Assembly: GCA_903994525.1 (NCBI GenBank)
Contig: CAJEXW010000023.1
Location: 1 to 38,166, forward strand
DNA: 38,166 bases
Direction: 5' to 3'
Source: an uncultured Chlorobiaceae bacterium
GTDB lineage: Bacteria; Bacteroidota; Chlorobiia; Chlorobiales; Chlorobiaceae
Shown here in pieces: positions 7,746-15,547 of this stretch (positions are counted from its first letter, which is position 1; the number at the start of each line of letters is the position of its first letter). The notes beneath the pieces are model-generated. The model was not told the origin of the DNA. It saw only the letters and a list, made by a program, of their open reading frames with translations, and ran no database searches. The translations under genes were made by a program, and so were the position numbers.

Positions 7746-7841
7746 ACCATCAGCAACAGAACACGGAAATGGTTCTATCACGTTGCCAGTGTCATTATGA
7801 TTGCGACCGGCGTTTGGTTTGTGGTGTCGCGGTTGCGTTAG
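7746..7841 (+). pseudogene. 3' scrap of a third TauE/SafE-like gene
   Basis: This reads TISNRTRKWFYHVASVIMIATGVWFVVSRLR then TAG. It aligns with the final ~30 residues of the proteins ending at 3976 and 7187 (NSISARMRRWFYRVASVIMIATGVWFVV) but is more diverged than they are from each other. A stop lies just upstream, so only the tail remains. It shows that the cco unit was once present at least three times or that an older copy was displaced. Confidence 0.8.
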
Positions 7842-8031
7842 AGATGTTTTAAAGAAGCGGGTATTTTTGGTATTTTACAATGTCATGCAACCATAACACA
7901 AAAATAGAAGTTTGATTCGGTCTATAATACCAACAGCTTGGGAATTAATCACCAAGATATTCCGCTTCGGATTGTAAGTAATGCATAATCGGACTGTTTT
8001 GAACATTATCAGTTTATTCCGTACCAATAAC

Positions 8032-8078
8032 GCCTTTTCAGGGCTTAATGATAGAAAACGGATAAGCCTTGAAAGGGC
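8032..8078. promoter_or_regulatory. large inverted repeat upstream of the zeta-type module
   Basis: Arms at 8032-8047 (GCCTTTTCAGGGCTTA) and 8063-8078 match at 14 of 16 positions around a 15-nt loop. It lies directly before the antitoxin start. A weaker version with the same flanking words (GATAGAA, AGCC..GAA) precedes the second antitoxin copy near 15598-15640. It could be an operator or a leader hairpin. Confidence 0.5.
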
Positions 8079-8089
8079 GACAGATATCA

Positions 8090-8326
8090 ATGATAGGTGT
8101 AAACGATAAAACGACTAACGAAACCATCATAAAGACAGACGCTACCTATAATCCAACAGTGCAGGATGACAGCGAAGAGGCTGATAAGCATCTCGCCCTC
8201 CTAATCCATCAAGCAGGCGAAGAGGCAAGAGTTCGCACAAAAAAAATTCTGGACGATCATTTCAAAAAACTCAACAACATGATTGCCGAGGCGGTTTTAT
8301 CTCAAAAAAAATCCCTCCCATCATGA
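8090..8326 (+). CDS. antitoxin-like protein of the zeta-kinase module (copy 1)
   Basis: 78 residues. The conserved core is DDSEEADKHLALLIHQAGEEARVRTKKILDDHFKKLNNMIAEAVLSQK, an all-helical, highly charged protein shared with copies at 15705 and 18210. The equivalent of their start ATG is ATA here, so translation must begin upstream; 8090 is chosen because 8069 lies inside the inverted repeat. It overlaps the kinase gene by 4 nt (ATGA). Its position before a zeta-like kinase suggests an antitoxin, but no known antitoxin family is recognised. Confidence 0.65.
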   Translation: MIGVNDKTTNETIIKTDATYNPTVQDDSEEADKHLALLIHQAGEEARVRTKKILDDHFKKLNNMIAEAVLSQKKSLPS

Positions 8327-8652
8327 CAGATGCTCAAAAGCCAAGATTGATTGTGGTAGCAGGGCCAAATGGTTCAGGCAAAACAACCATTACCGAAAAA
8401 CTGCTCCGCCACGAATGGATGGAGGATTGTCAATACATCAATCCCGATCTGATTGCAAAGCAAGAGTTTGGAGACTGGAATTCCCCTGCCGCTGTGATTC
8501 AGGCTGCAAACAAGGCAAAGGCCACCAGAGACTATTGCTTGGCTCATAACATCAGCATCGCCTTTGAAACGGTATTCTCTACCCAGGAAAAGCTGGAGTT
8601 TCTCAAACGGGCAAAAGATGCCGGATTTTTTATTCGTTTCTTCTTCGTGTGA
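8323..8652 (+). pseudogene. zeta-toxin-like kinase, C-terminally cut (copy 1)
   Basis: 109 residues: LIVVAGPNGSGKTT (Walker A, residues about 10-23), then YINPDLIA, NKAKATRDYCLAHNISIAFETVFS and FLKRAKDAGFFIRFFFV, the N-terminal half of the zeta-toxin/AAA_33 kinase family. Full members are about 190-200 residues. The frame stops where homology to the methyltransferase begins (about 8661), so a rearrangement has replaced the C-terminal half. Zeta toxins phosphorylate UDP-N-acetylglucosamine; whether this fragment binds anything is unknown. Confidence 0.75.
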
Positions 8653-8660
8653 CATCTTGA

Positions 8661-8770
8661 AACACTGGCAAAGTTGCCTTCACCAATTGAACGGGTCAAC
8701 AAACGAAAGCTTCGTGCAAAGGATTCTGTCAACACGGTATGGTGGTTTAGTAAAACCGACTTTGACTTTA
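8661..8770 (+). pseudogene. internal fragment of the beta-class methyltransferase (copy D)
   Basis: About 110 bp match 10378-10470 and encode LPSPIERVNKRKLRAKDSVNTVWWFSKTDF. The reading frame then runs on through unrelated sequence to a stop that overlaps the rhuM ATG at 8853. It was inserted at the point where the zeta-like kinase is cut. Confidence 0.8.
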
Positions 8771-8852
8771 TTCTTGAACCACCAAAGCCAAAGCGCCTGG
8801 AAAAGAAGCAGAATACCAACCTTCTTATCATGATGTATACTGAAATTCAAAC

Positions 8853-9860
8853 ATGAATCCGAACGATCTCATTATTTACAAAACGCCGGACGGAAAAGCT
8901 TCGGTAGCACTCTATGCGCATGGCGATGATGTCTGGCTAACACAAAAGCAGTTGGTCGATCTTTTTGCCACCTCCAAGTCAACCATCAGTGAACATATCA
9001 CTAATATCTTGCAAGAAAAAGAGTTAGATGAAAATTCAGTTGTTCGGAATTTCCGAACAACTGCCAATGACGGCAAAGAATATTTGATTACGCACTATGC
9101 GTTGCCAATGATATTGGCTATTGGTTTTCGTGTGCGGAGTATGCGAGGGACACAGTTCAGACAATGGGCTAATCGTCACCTCAGTGAGTATATGGTAAAG
9201 GGCTTTATCATGGATGATGAACGGTTGAAAAATCCCGATGGTCGTCCAGATTATTTTGACGAAGTGCTGGAACGTATCAGAGATATACGTGCATCGGAAA
9301 AGCGTTTTTACCAAAAAGTTCGAGACCTCTTCGCACTGTGCAGCGATTACGATTCGAGCGACAAAGCTACAGAAATGTTTTTTGCAGAAATACAAAATAA
9401 GTTACTGTTCGCTGTAACCGGACAAACAGCCGCAGAGATCGTTGCAACGAGGGCAAATGCAGAAAAGGTAAACATGGGGCTGAACACATGGAACGGTACG
9501 ATTGTGCGCAAACAAGATATTTATACCGCAAAAAACTATTTAACTGCTGATGAACTTGATACCTTAAACCGATTGGTTATGGTCTTTCTCGAAACTGCTG
9601 AACTTCGAGCAAAAAAACGTATGGAGACTACAATGGATTATTGGCGTAACAATGCCAATAACGTAATAGAATCTAATGAGTTCGCACTGCTACAAGGCAA
9701 AGGATCAATCAGCAACACAACAATGGAACAACTGGCACTTGACGAGTATGAAAAATTTAATGCACAGCGCAAGGCATGGGAGGCAAAACATGCCGATAAA
9801 CAAGATGAAGATGAGCTAAAGAAGCTTGAATCGAAAATAAAAAACAAGCACGAAAAGTAA
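8853..9860 (+). CDS. RhuM-family protein
   Basis: This 335-residue intact member of the RhuM (virulence protein) family has VWLTQKQLVDLFATSKSTISEHITNI (N-terminal helix-turn-helix-like region, about 28-53), then ENSVVRNFRTTANDGKEY, ALPMILAIGFRVRSMRGTQFRQWA and a long helical C-terminus ending in a charged coiled segment. The biochemical role is not established; family members cluster with restriction and TA loci. A strong 27-bp palindrome (9037-9063) lies in codons for SVVRNFRTT. Part of this gene recurs as a fossil at 16720-17013. Confidence 0.85.
   Translation: MNPNDLIIYKTPDGKASVALYAHGDDVWLTQKQLVDLFATSKSTISEHITNILQEKELDENSVVRNFRTTANDGKEYLITHYALPMILAIGFRVRSMRGTQFRQWANRHLSEYMVKGFIMDDERLKNPDGRPDYFDEVLERIRDIRASEKRFYQKVRDLFALCSDYDSSDKATEMFFAEIQNKLLFAVTGQTAAEIVATRANAEKVNMGLNTWNGTIVRKQDIYTAKNYLTADELDTLNRLVMVFLETAELRAKKRMETTMDYWRNNANNVIESNEFALLQGKGSISNTTMEQLALDEYEKFNAQRKAWEAKHADKQDEDELKKLESKIKNKHEK
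9037..9063. repeat. perfect palindrome inside rhuM
   Basis: Arms CAGTTGTTCGGAA (9037-9049) and TTCCGAACAACTG (9051-9063) are exact complements around one T. It codes for SVVRNFRTT in the rhuM frame. The fossil copy at 16850-16876 has one mismatch. Confidence 0.95.
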
Positions 9861-9924
9861 TTTTCATTAATTTTGAATCAAAAAATTTTAAAAGTGTCGA
9901 CTGTACATCAGCTATGGCAAAGAC

Positions 9925-10016
9925 AAGTTCGGCCAAACTGATCCGCAAGTCTATTTTGCCGCAAGTGTGTTGCGGCAGATCGTGGCAAGCTGGGTTAACG
10001 ACCTAAAGGAATATTG
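9925..10016 (+). pseudogene. C-terminal remnant of a gene upstream of methyltransferase copy A
   Basis: This matches 18546-18689 but has lost about 24 bp after the GGCAAAGACAAGTTCG word. The shared C-terminus reads QTDPQVYFAAS..LRQIVASWVNDLKEY with the stop overlapping the methyltransferase ATG. It is probably the tail of a cognate restriction or accessory gene; the family is not recognised. Confidence 0.6.
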
Positions 10017-11063
10017 ATGATGCAGAGCACACCTCTTTACCATACAGCCAAAGGAGAAGCTTATGTCGGCAATTCTCTTGAACTTCTCGCAGAGTTGCCA
10101 GACAATTGCATTGATTTGGTTATGACATCCCCCCCTTTGCACTTCGGCACCAAAAGAGTTACGGTAATGTTGAGGAAACGGAATACGTCCAGTGGATCAA
10201 GCCATTCGGCCAGGAGGTATTTCGGGTTCTCAAGGAGAGTGGGAGTTTTGTTCTTGATTTGGGCGGAGCATATCGTTCCGGTGTTCCATCACGTTCCCTG
10301 TACAACTTCCGGGTACTTTTGGCCTTCTGCGATGAGATCGGGTTTCAACTGGCGGAGGATTTCTATTGGTTTAATCCGGCAAAGTTGCCATCACCAATTG
10401 AATGGGTCAACAAACGAAAGCTTCGTGCAAAAGATTCTGTCAATACGGTATGGTGGTTGAGTAAAACCAACTTTCCGAAAGCCGATGTCAGGAAGGTACT
10501 GACTCCCCCTTCTGATCTTATGAAAAAATTGATTGAGGACCCGGAGAGTTTCTACACACCAAAATAACGCCCATCAGGCCATGACATCAGTGACGCGTTT
10601 GGCAAGGATAACGGTGGAGCAATTTCTTCCAACCTTCTCTCGATACCGAATCCCGAGAGCAACTCGAGCTATCTGCAGATATGCAAGGAACTCGGCATTG
10701 AACGCCATCCAGCAAGATTCCCGTCAGACCGCATTTTTTATCAAGATGCTGACCGACGAGGACGATGTTGTGCTCGACATTTTTGGAGGTTCAAACACCA
10801 CCGGATTCACCACAGAAGCTCTCAGGCGAAAATGGATAACCTTTGAGATCAATCAGGATTACCTCTCTTCATCTGCCATCAGGTTCCTTGATGGACAAAG
10901 CTCTGCAACCATGAAGCGTGTTTTGGATGAATTGAGCAAGAATGACGCAAATTACTTCATTAATAAGGCCACTTGCGCACTCAATCCGATTAGCAAAGCA
11001 AAGTCGAAAGCTGAATCAAAGGCTCAAGGAGAATTATTTGTTTTCGGGGCTACCGCTCTATAG
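10017..11063 (+). pseudogene. beta-class (N4-C/N6-A) DNA methyltransferase, dead copy A
   Basis: The N-terminal part reads YVGNSLELLAELPDNCIDLVMTSPP (motif IV) and the C-terminal part DVVLDIFGGSNTTGFTTEALRRKWITFE (motif I); this order marks a beta-class methylase, and TSPP suggests an N4-cytosine type. It is dead three ways. A base is missing in the C-run at about 10129-10135 compared with copy B, giving an immediate frameshift. An in-frame TAA lies at about 10565. A further frame change follows HPARFP near 10720, and it is shared with copies B and G. The shared defect means the gene was already broken before it was copied. Confidence 0.85.
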
Positions 11064-11104
11064 TGCCTGACAGGAGACCACCGCTTTTTGAAAAGCTGAC
11101 GAAG

Positions 11105-11187
11105 GTTCGAGTTTCCAGAAAACGATATACCTGATACTGGCAAAGGAGAGCTACGGGAGCATTCTGGAGAGGCGGGAGTGAGGATGC
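11105..11187 (+). pseudogene. 3'-end remnant of hsdR (after methyltransferase copy A)
   Basis: The stretch GAGTTTCCAGAAAACGATAT to GGAGTGAGGATG aligns with the last ~75 bp of hsdR (34440-34514) and of the hsdR fragment (14528-14604). Copy B of the methyltransferase is followed by the same remnant (19779-19849), so methyltransferase and hsdR tail were duplicated as one block. Confidence 0.75.
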
Positions 11188-11251
11188 AGGTGAAAATTGC
11201 AGCATGGTTTGTATAATTCAGATTTTCATCTTACACTGTATCAGTACTATT

Positions 11252-11296
11252 CCCGGTAGCCCCTGAAGCAATTCAAGCTATCGGGTTTCGTTTTTT
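11252..11296 (+). terminator. predicted rho-independent terminator
   Basis: Arms CCCGGTAGC (11252-11260) and GCTATCGGG (11277-11285) pair over nine positions with one G-T, followed by TTTCGTTTTTT. It would end plus-strand transcription from the methyltransferase region. Confidence 0.6.
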
Positions 11297-11329
11297 ATGG
11301 TGCTTCTGCTCTCTCTGGAAAATGGCCTG

Positions 11330-11450
11330 TTGAACCGACGAGATGCCTGCTTTCTATAAGAGGATATTGCATTTATTTATAATACGTTATCAAAAAAGCC
11401 CCGTCTAAATCTCTTATAATCTCATCTACATCTCTTATATTTTTTATTGA
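11330..11450. other. AT-rich gap with a short direct repeat
   Basis: The word ATCTCTTATA occurs twice about 21 bp apart (near 11410-11440) just beyond the 3' end of the minus-strand gene. No gene is seen. Confidence 0.4.
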
Positions 11451-13136
11451 TTAAGTATCTCCCTTTTGCTCCTTTAAAACCCATTTTGGAGCCGCATCAG
11501 AACCAACATTCTCTATCTTTTCGTTCCGTCTCAATTCAGCAATGAGGTTGGTGATTTTCGTCTTTTTCTGCTTTTCATCGTATAAATCAGACAGTTTCGT
11601 CCAAACCAACTTTTCGATGTCTTTTCGGGAAAGTGAACCATGATCTTGCATTCCCTGCATAATCCAATCAAAATACTGCTGCTTGGAAAAGGCTTTGTTT
11701 CGGGTGTAAACTGCTTTTTGCCCAGTGGTTTGTGCTACTTTTGCCGAAATAATAATATTGGGTTTTTTACCTTCTATAAGTCCTTTTGCCCTTAGCAGCT
11801 TTAATTCTGGTTCCAGGAGCGGCTTCCGTTTCTGCACGTTATCAAGGAGAATAATCTGGTTTAAACTTAATTCGGGGTTTCGGGCAAGAACCCTCGCATA
11901 GTCCATATCCAGTACTTTTCCTGTAAGTGTTACTTTTACCTTGTTCCCTGAAAAATCGTAATCGGGCATTGGAAAAAACCTCTCTCGCTGCACCCTGAAC
12001 ATCCGCTTGATACCGCTGCCAATGGAATCAATCATATTGAAGGACTCTATAGTGGTAACCAGCAGGGTGTTTCGGTAAAAAGAAGGTGGCTCTTCGCTCT
12101 CGATAACCTCCTGAATGCTTCCGGGAAGAAAGGATCCAGGATTTGTAAAAGAGATGTAGCCGTCTTCATTTTCAGCAACAGAAACCCTCGAACCCAGGTT
12201 ATAGTCCTTATGGGCGATGCAATTACTCAACGCTTCTTTGATATTCTGCTGGTCGTACTGATCCACTTCATCAGGGAACAATGTGCCTTCTTTGAGATAG
12301 CGATATTTGAGATTACGAATTTTAGCAAATACCTCATCGACAGCATTGATGTATGGCGGATAAAAATGTTGGTAATCCTTTTCAATTTTTTCTTTGCTGT
12401 ACAGCACCCAGCTAATCTGTGGCTGTACCGGATTCAATTGTGCCGTTGCCTCCGGCTTGCCAAGCAGCAAAACAGCAGCTCGAGTTATTTTTCCATTCAC
12501 CATCAATCGGCTCTTTGCAAGAAAAGTAACAGTATCCCATCCATCTACCTCCTCGGTAATACGGGGATTTTTTACTTTGTAATTGAACTTGGCTTTGGTA
12601 ATAGCCATCTCATCTAATTGACTGATAGTGACCATTGGGCAGATACCGGCACTCCAGTCATCCACGGTATGGAGCGGTTCCATTAAAATTGCTTCCCTTC
12701 TGCTCTGAGTCAATTCAAGTAAACTATCACCACTTCGCTGCCATGCTTTTCTATGAGCAATTACCGGCTGACGTGGCAGATGTTTGGGGATATGCAATAC
12801 CCAAACAGTTTTGTTGGTATCTGTAGTGATAAAAAGCTCTACCCTTAAACCTTCACTCGGGAGATGGGAACAATTACCAATGATGCGGAAAGGAAAATCT
12901 TCTGGTGTATAATCATGCAGGTTTTGAATCCCGATAATGCGCAGGGATTTATCTTCTACACCTATAACCAAATCACCACCTTCCATATTGGAAATCGCCG
13001 ACACATAAGAGATCACATCATCACCTGCAGAACCCGAAACTGCGTAGCGCAAATTGCCAAAGGCTTTCCATTCGCAATGCTCATTTTCTTCAGGAAAATG
13101 CAGTTTCAAATACCCATACAGTTCTTGCTCTACCAT
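11451..13136 (-). CDS. AlbA_2 (Schlafen-type) DNA/RNA-binding and HATPase_c_4 protein
   Basis: This 561-residue protein has the RecG-like-regulator layout. The N-terminal AlbA_2/Schlafen-like domain (ENEHCEWKAFGNLRYAV..., then ISNMEGGDLVIGVEDK, residues about 17-65) is followed by a GHKL-type ATPase region (DQYDQQNIKEALSNCIAHKDYN, about 275-297; FTNPGSFLPGSI; DSIGSGIKRMF). The C-terminus looks like one or two winged helices (SLSRKDIEKLVWTKLSDLY). Such proteins are putative transcription regulators or defence effectors, often in islands. It stands alone on the minus strand and appears complete. Its role here is unknown. Confidence 0.8.
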   Translation of the reverse strand: MVEQELYGYLKLHFPEENEHCEWKAFGNLRYAVSGSAGDDVISYVSAISNMEGGDLVIGVEDKSLRIIGIQNLHDYTPEDFPFRIIGNCSHLPSEGLRVELFITTDTNKTVWVLHIPKHLPRQPVIAHRKAWQRSGDSLLELTQSRREAILMEPLHTVDDWSAGICPMVTISQLDEMAITKAKFNYKVKNPRITEEVDGWDTVTFLAKSRLMVNGKITRAAVLLLGKPEATAQLNPVQPQISWVLYSKEKIEKDYQHFYPPYINAVDEVFAKIRNLKYRYLKEGTLFPDEVDQYDQQNIKEALSNCIAHKDYNLGSRVSVAENEDGYISFTNPGSFLPGSIQEVIESEEPPSFYRNTLLVTTIESFNMIDSIGSGIKRMFRVQRERFFPMPDYDFSGNKVKVTLTGKVLDMDYARVLARNPELSLNQIILLDNVQKRKPLLEPELKLLRAKGLIEGKKPNIIISAKVAQTTGQKAVYTRNKAFSKQQYFDWIMQGMQDHGSLSRKDIEKLVWTKLSDLYDEKQKKTKITNLIAELRRNEKIENVGSDAAPKWVLKEQKGDT

Positions 13137-13414
13137 GTTATAGTGCCTTTATTTTACATTAGATGCACAACGATCAGCTTCTGCTTTTTCAAGTCCGGTT
13201 TGAATTCCTCCTATAGCGTTAGTCGCACACACCACTCTCTTTTCTCCACTTGTTCTATGCCTCATTATCTCAAATATTTTCAGATGTTCAGAATTCGCCA
13301 CCGTTAGCTGCTGATTACCATTGAAGAATCATACCGAATGAAGCTATACTGTACGTATTCAGAAAAATCAAAATACACAACTCACTGGAAAACAACACAC
13401 TCACGGACAGACTC
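13137..13414. other. gap upstream of the AlbA/ATPase gene
   Basis: About 280 bp with no convincing frame. It should contain the minus-strand promoter of the AlbA_2 gene, but no clear boxes are visible. Confidence 0.4.
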
Positions 13415-13525
13415 TTCATCGCTCTTGTGAAGCAAAAAGAGTGTGTTTTGTGATGATCAGCGACGGCATCACCTGTGGTCACGCCTACACCATTGCCCTT
13501 GAGAGCACTACCGTTGCCATCCTGA
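13415..13525 (+). pseudogene. ccoI fossil fragment
   Basis: This reads IALVKQKECV, frameshift, VMISDGIT..GHAYTIALESTTVAILM and aligns with the ccoI hinge region (IRALKAKGACVMMVGDGI and GHASAIALESASVAILN). About 36-40 bp covering NDAPALTEADIG are deleted where GGCATCA and GGCGTCA resemble each other. It is the third ccoI-derived piece, 6 kb from the others. Confidence 0.75.
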
Positions 13526-13540
13526 TGCGGGAGGCTGGAA

Positions 13541-13550
13541 GGGGGGGGGG
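13541..13550. repeat. G10 homopolymer
   Basis: Ten consecutive G on the plus strand, directly before the palindrome at 13552. Such a tract is slippage-prone. Confidence 0.9.
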
Positions 13551-13551
13551 C

Positions 13552-13576
13552 AACTATTGCAAATTTTGCAACAGTT
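13552..13576. repeat. 25-bp palindrome, AACT...AGTT type
   Basis: Arms AACTATTGCAAA and TTTGCAACAGTT around one T, one mismatch. It is positionally equivalent to 30279-30303 and reads ATIANFATVR in the GCA ACT frame. Confidence 0.85.
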
Positions 13577-13613
13577 CGAATAATCAAGGGTGAGCTGGAA
13601 AAAAGACCAGTGC

Positions 13614-13634
13614 AATGTGCAAAAAATGCACATT
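13614..13634. repeat. palindrome AATGTGC/GCACATT
   Basis: Seven-bp perfect arms (13614-13620, 13628-13634) around AAAAAAT. It matches 30364-30384, where the same arms flank GAAAAAT. It reads CAKNAH. Confidence 0.9.
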
Positions 13635-13713
13635 CCAAAACCTTCTGCCAGCTAAATCAAGAGCGACGGTATAAAAGAGCAACTACCGAGTTTTTCCCGG
13701 TAGTTCAAGCTGA
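13635..13713 (+). pseudogene. collapsed fic/rhuM remnant
   Basis: Between the CAKNAH palindrome and the hsdR fragment the frame reads RRYKRATTEFFPVVQAES. It aligns with ELEEQATCAKFAQVRHEG of the fic gene at 30409 and contains a palindrome at the same place. The rest of fic and the first ~730 codons of hsdR are missing. The segment 13552-14604 is thus a collapsed copy of the hsdS-fic-hsdR region. Confidence 0.6.
13681..13705. repeat. 25-bp palindrome, fic-position equivalent
   Basis: It begins AACTACCG and ends CGGTAGTT, with 8-9 bp paired. It sits where the intact fic gene has its palindrome (30627-30651), with a different stem sequence, and reads ATTEFFPVVQ. Confidence 0.8.
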
Positions 13714-14604
13714 AAGCCCTTTGTGCTCGACTTTGTCAACGAAGCTGAGGATATCTACAAGGCGTTCAAGCCCTATTACAACGTTACGACGCTCGAAGAG
13801 CCATCCGACCCCAACCATCTTGAAAAACTCAAGCATGAGTTGAACGCCCTGCAGGTCTATTTGTGGTCGGAAGTAGCCGGATTCTGTCAGGTGTTTTACC
13901 TGCCGCATCACAGGCAAAATCCCTCGGATCACGCTCGTATGGAAAAAATGATACAACCGGCAGTGGACCGATTCAAAGTTCTTGATGAGGAACAGAGAGA
14001 GGCGTTCTATGAAAAAATAACAGCTTATACGCAGTTCTATGCTTTCATCAGCCAGATTATCCCCTATTCCGACCAAGAGCTGGAGATGCTCTACAGCTTC
14101 AGCCGATATCTGATACCGCACCTTGACCCTGGCGACACCGGGGCAAATCCTGATCCTGAAAAGGAGGTTACCCTCCAGTATTACCGGATAGAAAAAGTGA
14201 TGTCTGGCGGGATTATACTTGAGAGTGACGAGCAATACGGCGTGAAATCACCAACCACTGTCGGAACCGGCAAGGCAAAAGATGAAGAGAAGCCTCTCTC
14301 CGAGATTATTCAGGTGCTGAACGAACGATTCGGCACCGACTTCACCAACGAAGACCGCCTCTTCTTCGACCAGATCATGGAAAAAGCCTCAAAGGACGAG
14401 CGGGTCATACAAACAGCCATGGCCAACCCGCTCGACAAGTTTGAACTCGGTATCAAAACCATTATTGAATCACTCATGATGCAGCGAATGGCCGAAAACG
14501 ATGGCATCGTAACACGGTATATGGACGATTCAAGTTTTCAGAAAACGATATTCCCGATACTCGCAAAGGAGATCTACAGGAGTATTCGGGAGAAGCAGGA
14601 GTGA
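13714..14604 (+). pseudogene. C-terminal fragment of a second hsdR
   Basis: This open frame (GTG at 13723, 293 residues) is equivalent to residues about 735-1027 of HsdR at 31431-34514: FVNEAEDIYKAFKPYYNV to ILAKEIYRSIREKQE. DNA differences are largely silent and the frame is open throughout, so it probably derives from a once-working paralogue. The helicase and nuclease domains are absent, leaving only the C-terminal helical region that contacts the HsdM/HsdS core. It is bracketed by the palindromes at 13681-13705 and 14614-14638, each about 9 bp from its ends. A truncated stable product cannot be excluded. Confidence 0.85.
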
Positions 14605-14613
14605 GGATGGGGC

Positions 14614-14638
14614 AACTCTTCGAGATTTTCGAAGAGTT
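14614..14638. repeat. 25-bp palindrome downstream of the hsdR fragment
   Basis: Arms AACTCTTCGA and TCGAAGAGTT are exact complements around GATTT. It starts 9 bp after the stop. Equivalent elements follow the hsdR tails at 19850 and 34523. It reads ATLRDFRRVQ. No T-run follows, so it is not a standard terminator. Confidence 0.9.
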
Positions 14639-14697
14639 CAGTGTGTGGTTTCGAAGTGGTGAGGGGAGATGGTTAGAAAGTTTCACACAATTTGAAA

Positions 14698-14709
14698 TTT
14701 GCGCATTAT
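14698..14709. repeat. recurrent junction word TTTGCGCATTAT
   Basis: Near-identical words occur at 3988-3999, 7199-7210 and 19923-19933, each shortly after a decayed or duplicated gene end. In two cases it is preceded by TTTCA...TGAAA, a small dyad. Its meaning is unknown. Confidence 0.45.
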
Positions 14710-14847
14710 TAGTGAGGTTCACTATATATTGAATTCTAAGAGGATACAATGAAATCCGTGACACTGGAAATTGATCGTACCTTTACAAAAACACAACACC
14801 GAACAGATCATTACGATAACCGTCGGCGCACATAAATCGGCAACATA

Positions 14848-15336
14848 ATGGAAACGGTATTTATAGAGACAACAATTCCAAGTTACTACGTCGCTCGGCG
14901 AGCACGTGACATCGTGCAGGCAGCAAGGCAAGAACTAACGATTGAGTGGTGGGATAACCACAGTTCCCGTTATGAATTGCTTTCATCTCAAATCGTCATG
15001 GATGAGTTGGCACGTGGAGAGCCAACTATGGCGGCCAAAAGACTGGAACTGCTTGGAAATATCCCTTTACTTGTGATCAGTGAACCAGTGATAAAAATCG
15101 CAGAGGAATTACTTCGTGAAGGAATCGTTCCGCAAAAAGCGGCAGATGACGCATTTCACATCGCATGTGCAGGTGTCCATCGCGTTGATTTTCTGTTGAC
15201 ATGGAACTGCACCCACATCGCCAACCCTCACAACAGACACCGTATTGAGCGCTGTTTCACTCGATATCAAATTACAATGCCAGTGATATGCACACCTGAA
15301 GAATTTATTGGAGACGATTATGCAGACCATAACTGA
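14848..15336 (+). CDS. PIN-domain protein (VapC-like), second locus
   Basis: 162 residues. METVFIETTIPSYYVARR opens the domain, with E in place of the usual first D (compare LDTTIPSY at 547-1023). Then MDELARGEP, ADDAFHIACAG and VDFLLTWNCTHIANPHNRHR follow. The PIN fold is clear, but the first acidic residue is Glu, so metal binding may differ. It overlaps the small downstream gene by 17 nt. A short broken frame (MKSVTLEIDRTFTKTQ..., 14749 on) precedes it and may be a lost upstream partner. Confidence 0.8.
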   Translation: METVFIETTIPSYYVARRARDIVQAARQELTIEWWDNHSSRYELLSSQIVMDELARGEPTMAAKRLELLGNIPLLVISEPVIKIAEELLREGIVPQKAADDAFHIACAGVHRVDFLLTWNCTHIANPHNRHRIERCFTRYQITMPVICTPEEFIGDDYADHN

Positions 15337-15547
15337 TCAAAAAACGGATTCGATCATTCGGGAAGTCCGTTGCCTGAAAGAAGAGAATGCCGCAGAATAC
15401 GGCTTTGACATCAGATTGATCGCAGCAGCAGCGCAATTACGACAACGCCAGCATCCTGAACGAATCGTAACTCGGGTACTGACGGATGCTGAAAAAGCGC
15501 ATGGAAAAGAGGCGCTAACACGCCGCGTAAAGGAAAATGAGTTGTAG
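15320..15547 (+). CDS. small partner of the second PIN protein
   Basis: 75 residues (MQTITDQKTDSIIREVRCLKEENAAEYGFDIRLI...). The N-terminal TD.IIREVR..KE..A..Y..D is a common pattern for small proteins that follow this type of PIN gene. ATG at 15320 is preferred over the TTG at 15308. The overlap with the PIN gene suggests co-translation and an antitoxin role, not shown by any known DNA-binding motif. Confidence 0.65.
   Translation: MQTITDQKTDSIIREVRCLKEENAAEYGFDIRLIAAAAQLRQRQHPERIVTRVLTDAEKAHGKEALTRRVKENEL

Noticed and set aside
8069..8089. ATG at 8069 as the antitoxin start
   Set aside because: It lies inside the 8063-8078 inverted-repeat arm and adds residues absent from the other copies; 8090 was preferred, though not proven.
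8283..8549. 88-codon frame MPRRFYLKKNPSHH... (similar at 15859)
   Set aside because: Out-of-frame shadow of the antitoxin end and kinase start; it recurs only because the DNA is repeated.
10533..11063. Complete separate 176-residue gene (and 19206-19736)
   Set aside because: The N-terminal third is out of frame relative to the methyltransferase; only the C-terminal part with DIFGGSNTTG is homologous, so it is the downstream half of a broken gene.
13315..13638. Minus-strand 107-codon frame
   Set aside because: Runs antisense through a ccoI fossil, a G10 tract and palindromes; no protein pattern.
13610..13843. 77-codon gene starting MQCAKNAHSK
   Set aside because: The start is the fic-leader palindrome and remnant, and the end is out-of-frame hsdR sequence; treated as a collapsed locus rather than a gene.
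14614..14638. Rho-independent terminator of the hsdR fragment
   Set aside because: The hairpin is perfect but no T-run follows, and the same element family occurs inside coding sequence.
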